64,000 bases of DNA from Methylocapsa sp. S129 (GTDB lineage Bacteria; Pseudomonadota; Alphaproteobacteria; Rhizobiales; Beijerinckiaceae): contig NZ_LMUI01000020.1 of the NCBI RefSeq assembly GCF_009765995.1, positions 62,001 to 126,000 of the forward strand, given 5' to 3'. Shown piece by piece: positions 63,290-64,000 of the stretch. Under the pieces are notes generated by a model, which worked only from the letters and a program-made list of their open reading frames with translations, was not told the origin of the DNA and did no database searches. The first letter of the stretch is position 1, and each line of letters begins with the position of its first letter. A program made the position numbers and the translations under genes.

Positions 63290-63889
63290 ATGCTGCTTAT
63301 CGCAGGCCTCGGCAATCCCGGCGCGCGCTACGCCCGTAACCGTCATAATATCGGCTTCATGGCGATCGAGGCGATCGCCGCCGAGCATCGCATCGGCCCG
63401 TTCAGAGCACGCTTTCAAGGCGCGGTCGCCGAAGGGTTGATCGGCTCGGAGCGCGTTGCGCTGCTCGCGCCGCAGACCTTCATGAATGAATCGGGCCGCA
63501 GCGTCGGCGAAGCCATGCGCTTTCACAAAATCGGCCTCGATGCGGTCGTCATCTTGCATGACGAACTCGATCTCGCGCCCGCCAAGGTTCGTGTGAAGGT
63601 CGGCGGCGGCAATGCCGGCCACAATGGCTTGCGCTCGATCAGCGCCCATATCGGCAATGATTACAAACGCGTTCGTCTCGGCATCGGCCATCCCGGCGAC
63701 AAGGCGCTCGTCTATCAATTCGTCCTGAGCGATTTCGGCAAGGCCGAGATGGCCTGGGTCGGCGCTGTTTGCGATTCCGTGGCGCGTTTCGCGCCATTGC
63801 TCGCCCAGGGGCAGGATGCGAGCTTCCAGAACAAGGTCCATCTCGCCGTCGACGCGGTAGGTTTTGGCGACAAGAAGGACGAGGCCTGA
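63290..63889 (+). CDS. pth: Peptidyl-tRNA hydrolase
   Basis: Pth cleaves peptidyl-tRNAs that drop off the ribosome. The 199-residue protein has the start [22 protein letters not shown] with the catalytic His, [13 protein letters not shown], the Asp-containing [18 protein letters not shown] and [10 protein letters not shown]. It follows rplY by 76 bases, with a terminator between. No ribosome site stands out just before the ATG. About 110 bases follow the stop codon to the window edge. Confidence 0.96.
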   Translation: MLLIAGLGNPGARYARNRHNIGFMAIEAIAAEHRIGPFRARFQGAVAEGLIGSERVALLAPQTFMNESGRSVGEAMRFHKIGLDAVVILHDELDLAPAKVRVKVGGGNAGHNGLRSISAHIGNDYKRVRLGIGHPGDKALVYQFVLSDFGKAEMAWVGAVCDSVARFAPLLAQGQDASFQNKVHLAVDAVGFGDKKDEA

Positions 63890-64000
63890 CGGTCGGATCG
63901 TTTTGAACAGCGCTGCTTGGCGCCGCCCACGGTTCGTGCTTTTTACCCGCTTGCCTCACGCCTCAACCGGATGATCCCATGCCGACCGCAGACCGCCTCC

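Noticed and set aside
63979-64000. ATG near the right edge as the start of another gene
   Set aside because: Only about seven codons are available before the window ends and no ribosome site is clear, so it cannot be supported.

Overview
The window is a gene-dense, high-GC (roughly 60-65%) chromosomal segment of an alphaproteobacterium. The order is most likely Hyphomicrobiales (Rhizobiales), perhaps a Beijerinckiaceae-like genus; the family is inferred from protein character only. Markers are a GcrA cell-cycle regulator, a DivL-type tyrosine 'histidine kinase', a PodJ-like polarity protein, a TsaE-AmgK fusion beside MurU, a FYDLN-acid protein divergent from a class II AroA, and the iolC-DUF2090 fusion typical of rhizobia. 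I see no insertion sequence, phage, integrase or CRISPR array. The region reads as core chromosome.

Layout: 0-2.7 kb holds sdhC-sdhD-sdhA (minus strand). 2.9-6.8 kb holds a MarR regulator with a probable target membrane protein, a class III nucleotide cyclase and a DUF1624 membrane protein. 6.8-15.6 kb is a myo-inositol catabolic locus: SDR, iolC, a DUF2157 membrane protein, iolD, iolE and iolB on the minus strand, divergent from iolG. 15.7-23.2 kb has a UPF0104 membrane protein and then the phosphate regulon phoR, pstSCAB, phoU, phoB, with a clear Pho box before pstS. 23.3-24.2 kb has a small monooxygenase and gcrA; the roughly 500-bp gap that follows carries a cluster of GANTC sites.

24.7-28.8 kb is argD-argF-hslO-ispA. 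28.9-33.7 kb (minus) is divL, tsaE-amgK, murU, linking cell-cycle control with muropeptide recycling and tRNA t6A modification. 33.9-38.7 kb holds a TetR remnant and an alkylation-repair cluster (ada, a second alkyltransferase, a Fe(II)/2OG oxygenase, an MFS pump) in which ada and the second alkyltransferase share an Ada-box-like upstream motif. 38.8-43.9 kb has an adenine deaminase-like enzyme, a TolB-like/TPR protein and an AzgA-type purine permease. 44.1 kb is tRNA-Ala(GGC). 44.3-48.4 kb has a FYDLN-acid protein, aroA, an acid phosphatase, cmk and a DUF1801 protein. 48.7-54.7 kb has the podJ-like gene and a CpdB-like nucleotidase. 54.7-61.1 kb holds accessory genes (AbrB-type membrane protein, cysteine-less isochorismatase-fold protein, TetR, GNAT, lipoprotein hydrolase, DUF937, two MaoC proteins). 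The window closes with ychF divergent from rplY-pth.

No wholly new multi-gene system is evident. The best leads are regulatory or architectural: the shared Ada-box-like motif, the mirror-image operators around a probably leaderless marR gene, the GANTC cluster next to gcrA, a promoter followed at once by a terminator-like hairpin before argD, a PhoR kinase with no membrane anchor, a DUF2157 membrane protein inside the iol operon, and an altered Walker A motif in the TsaE-AmgK fusion.
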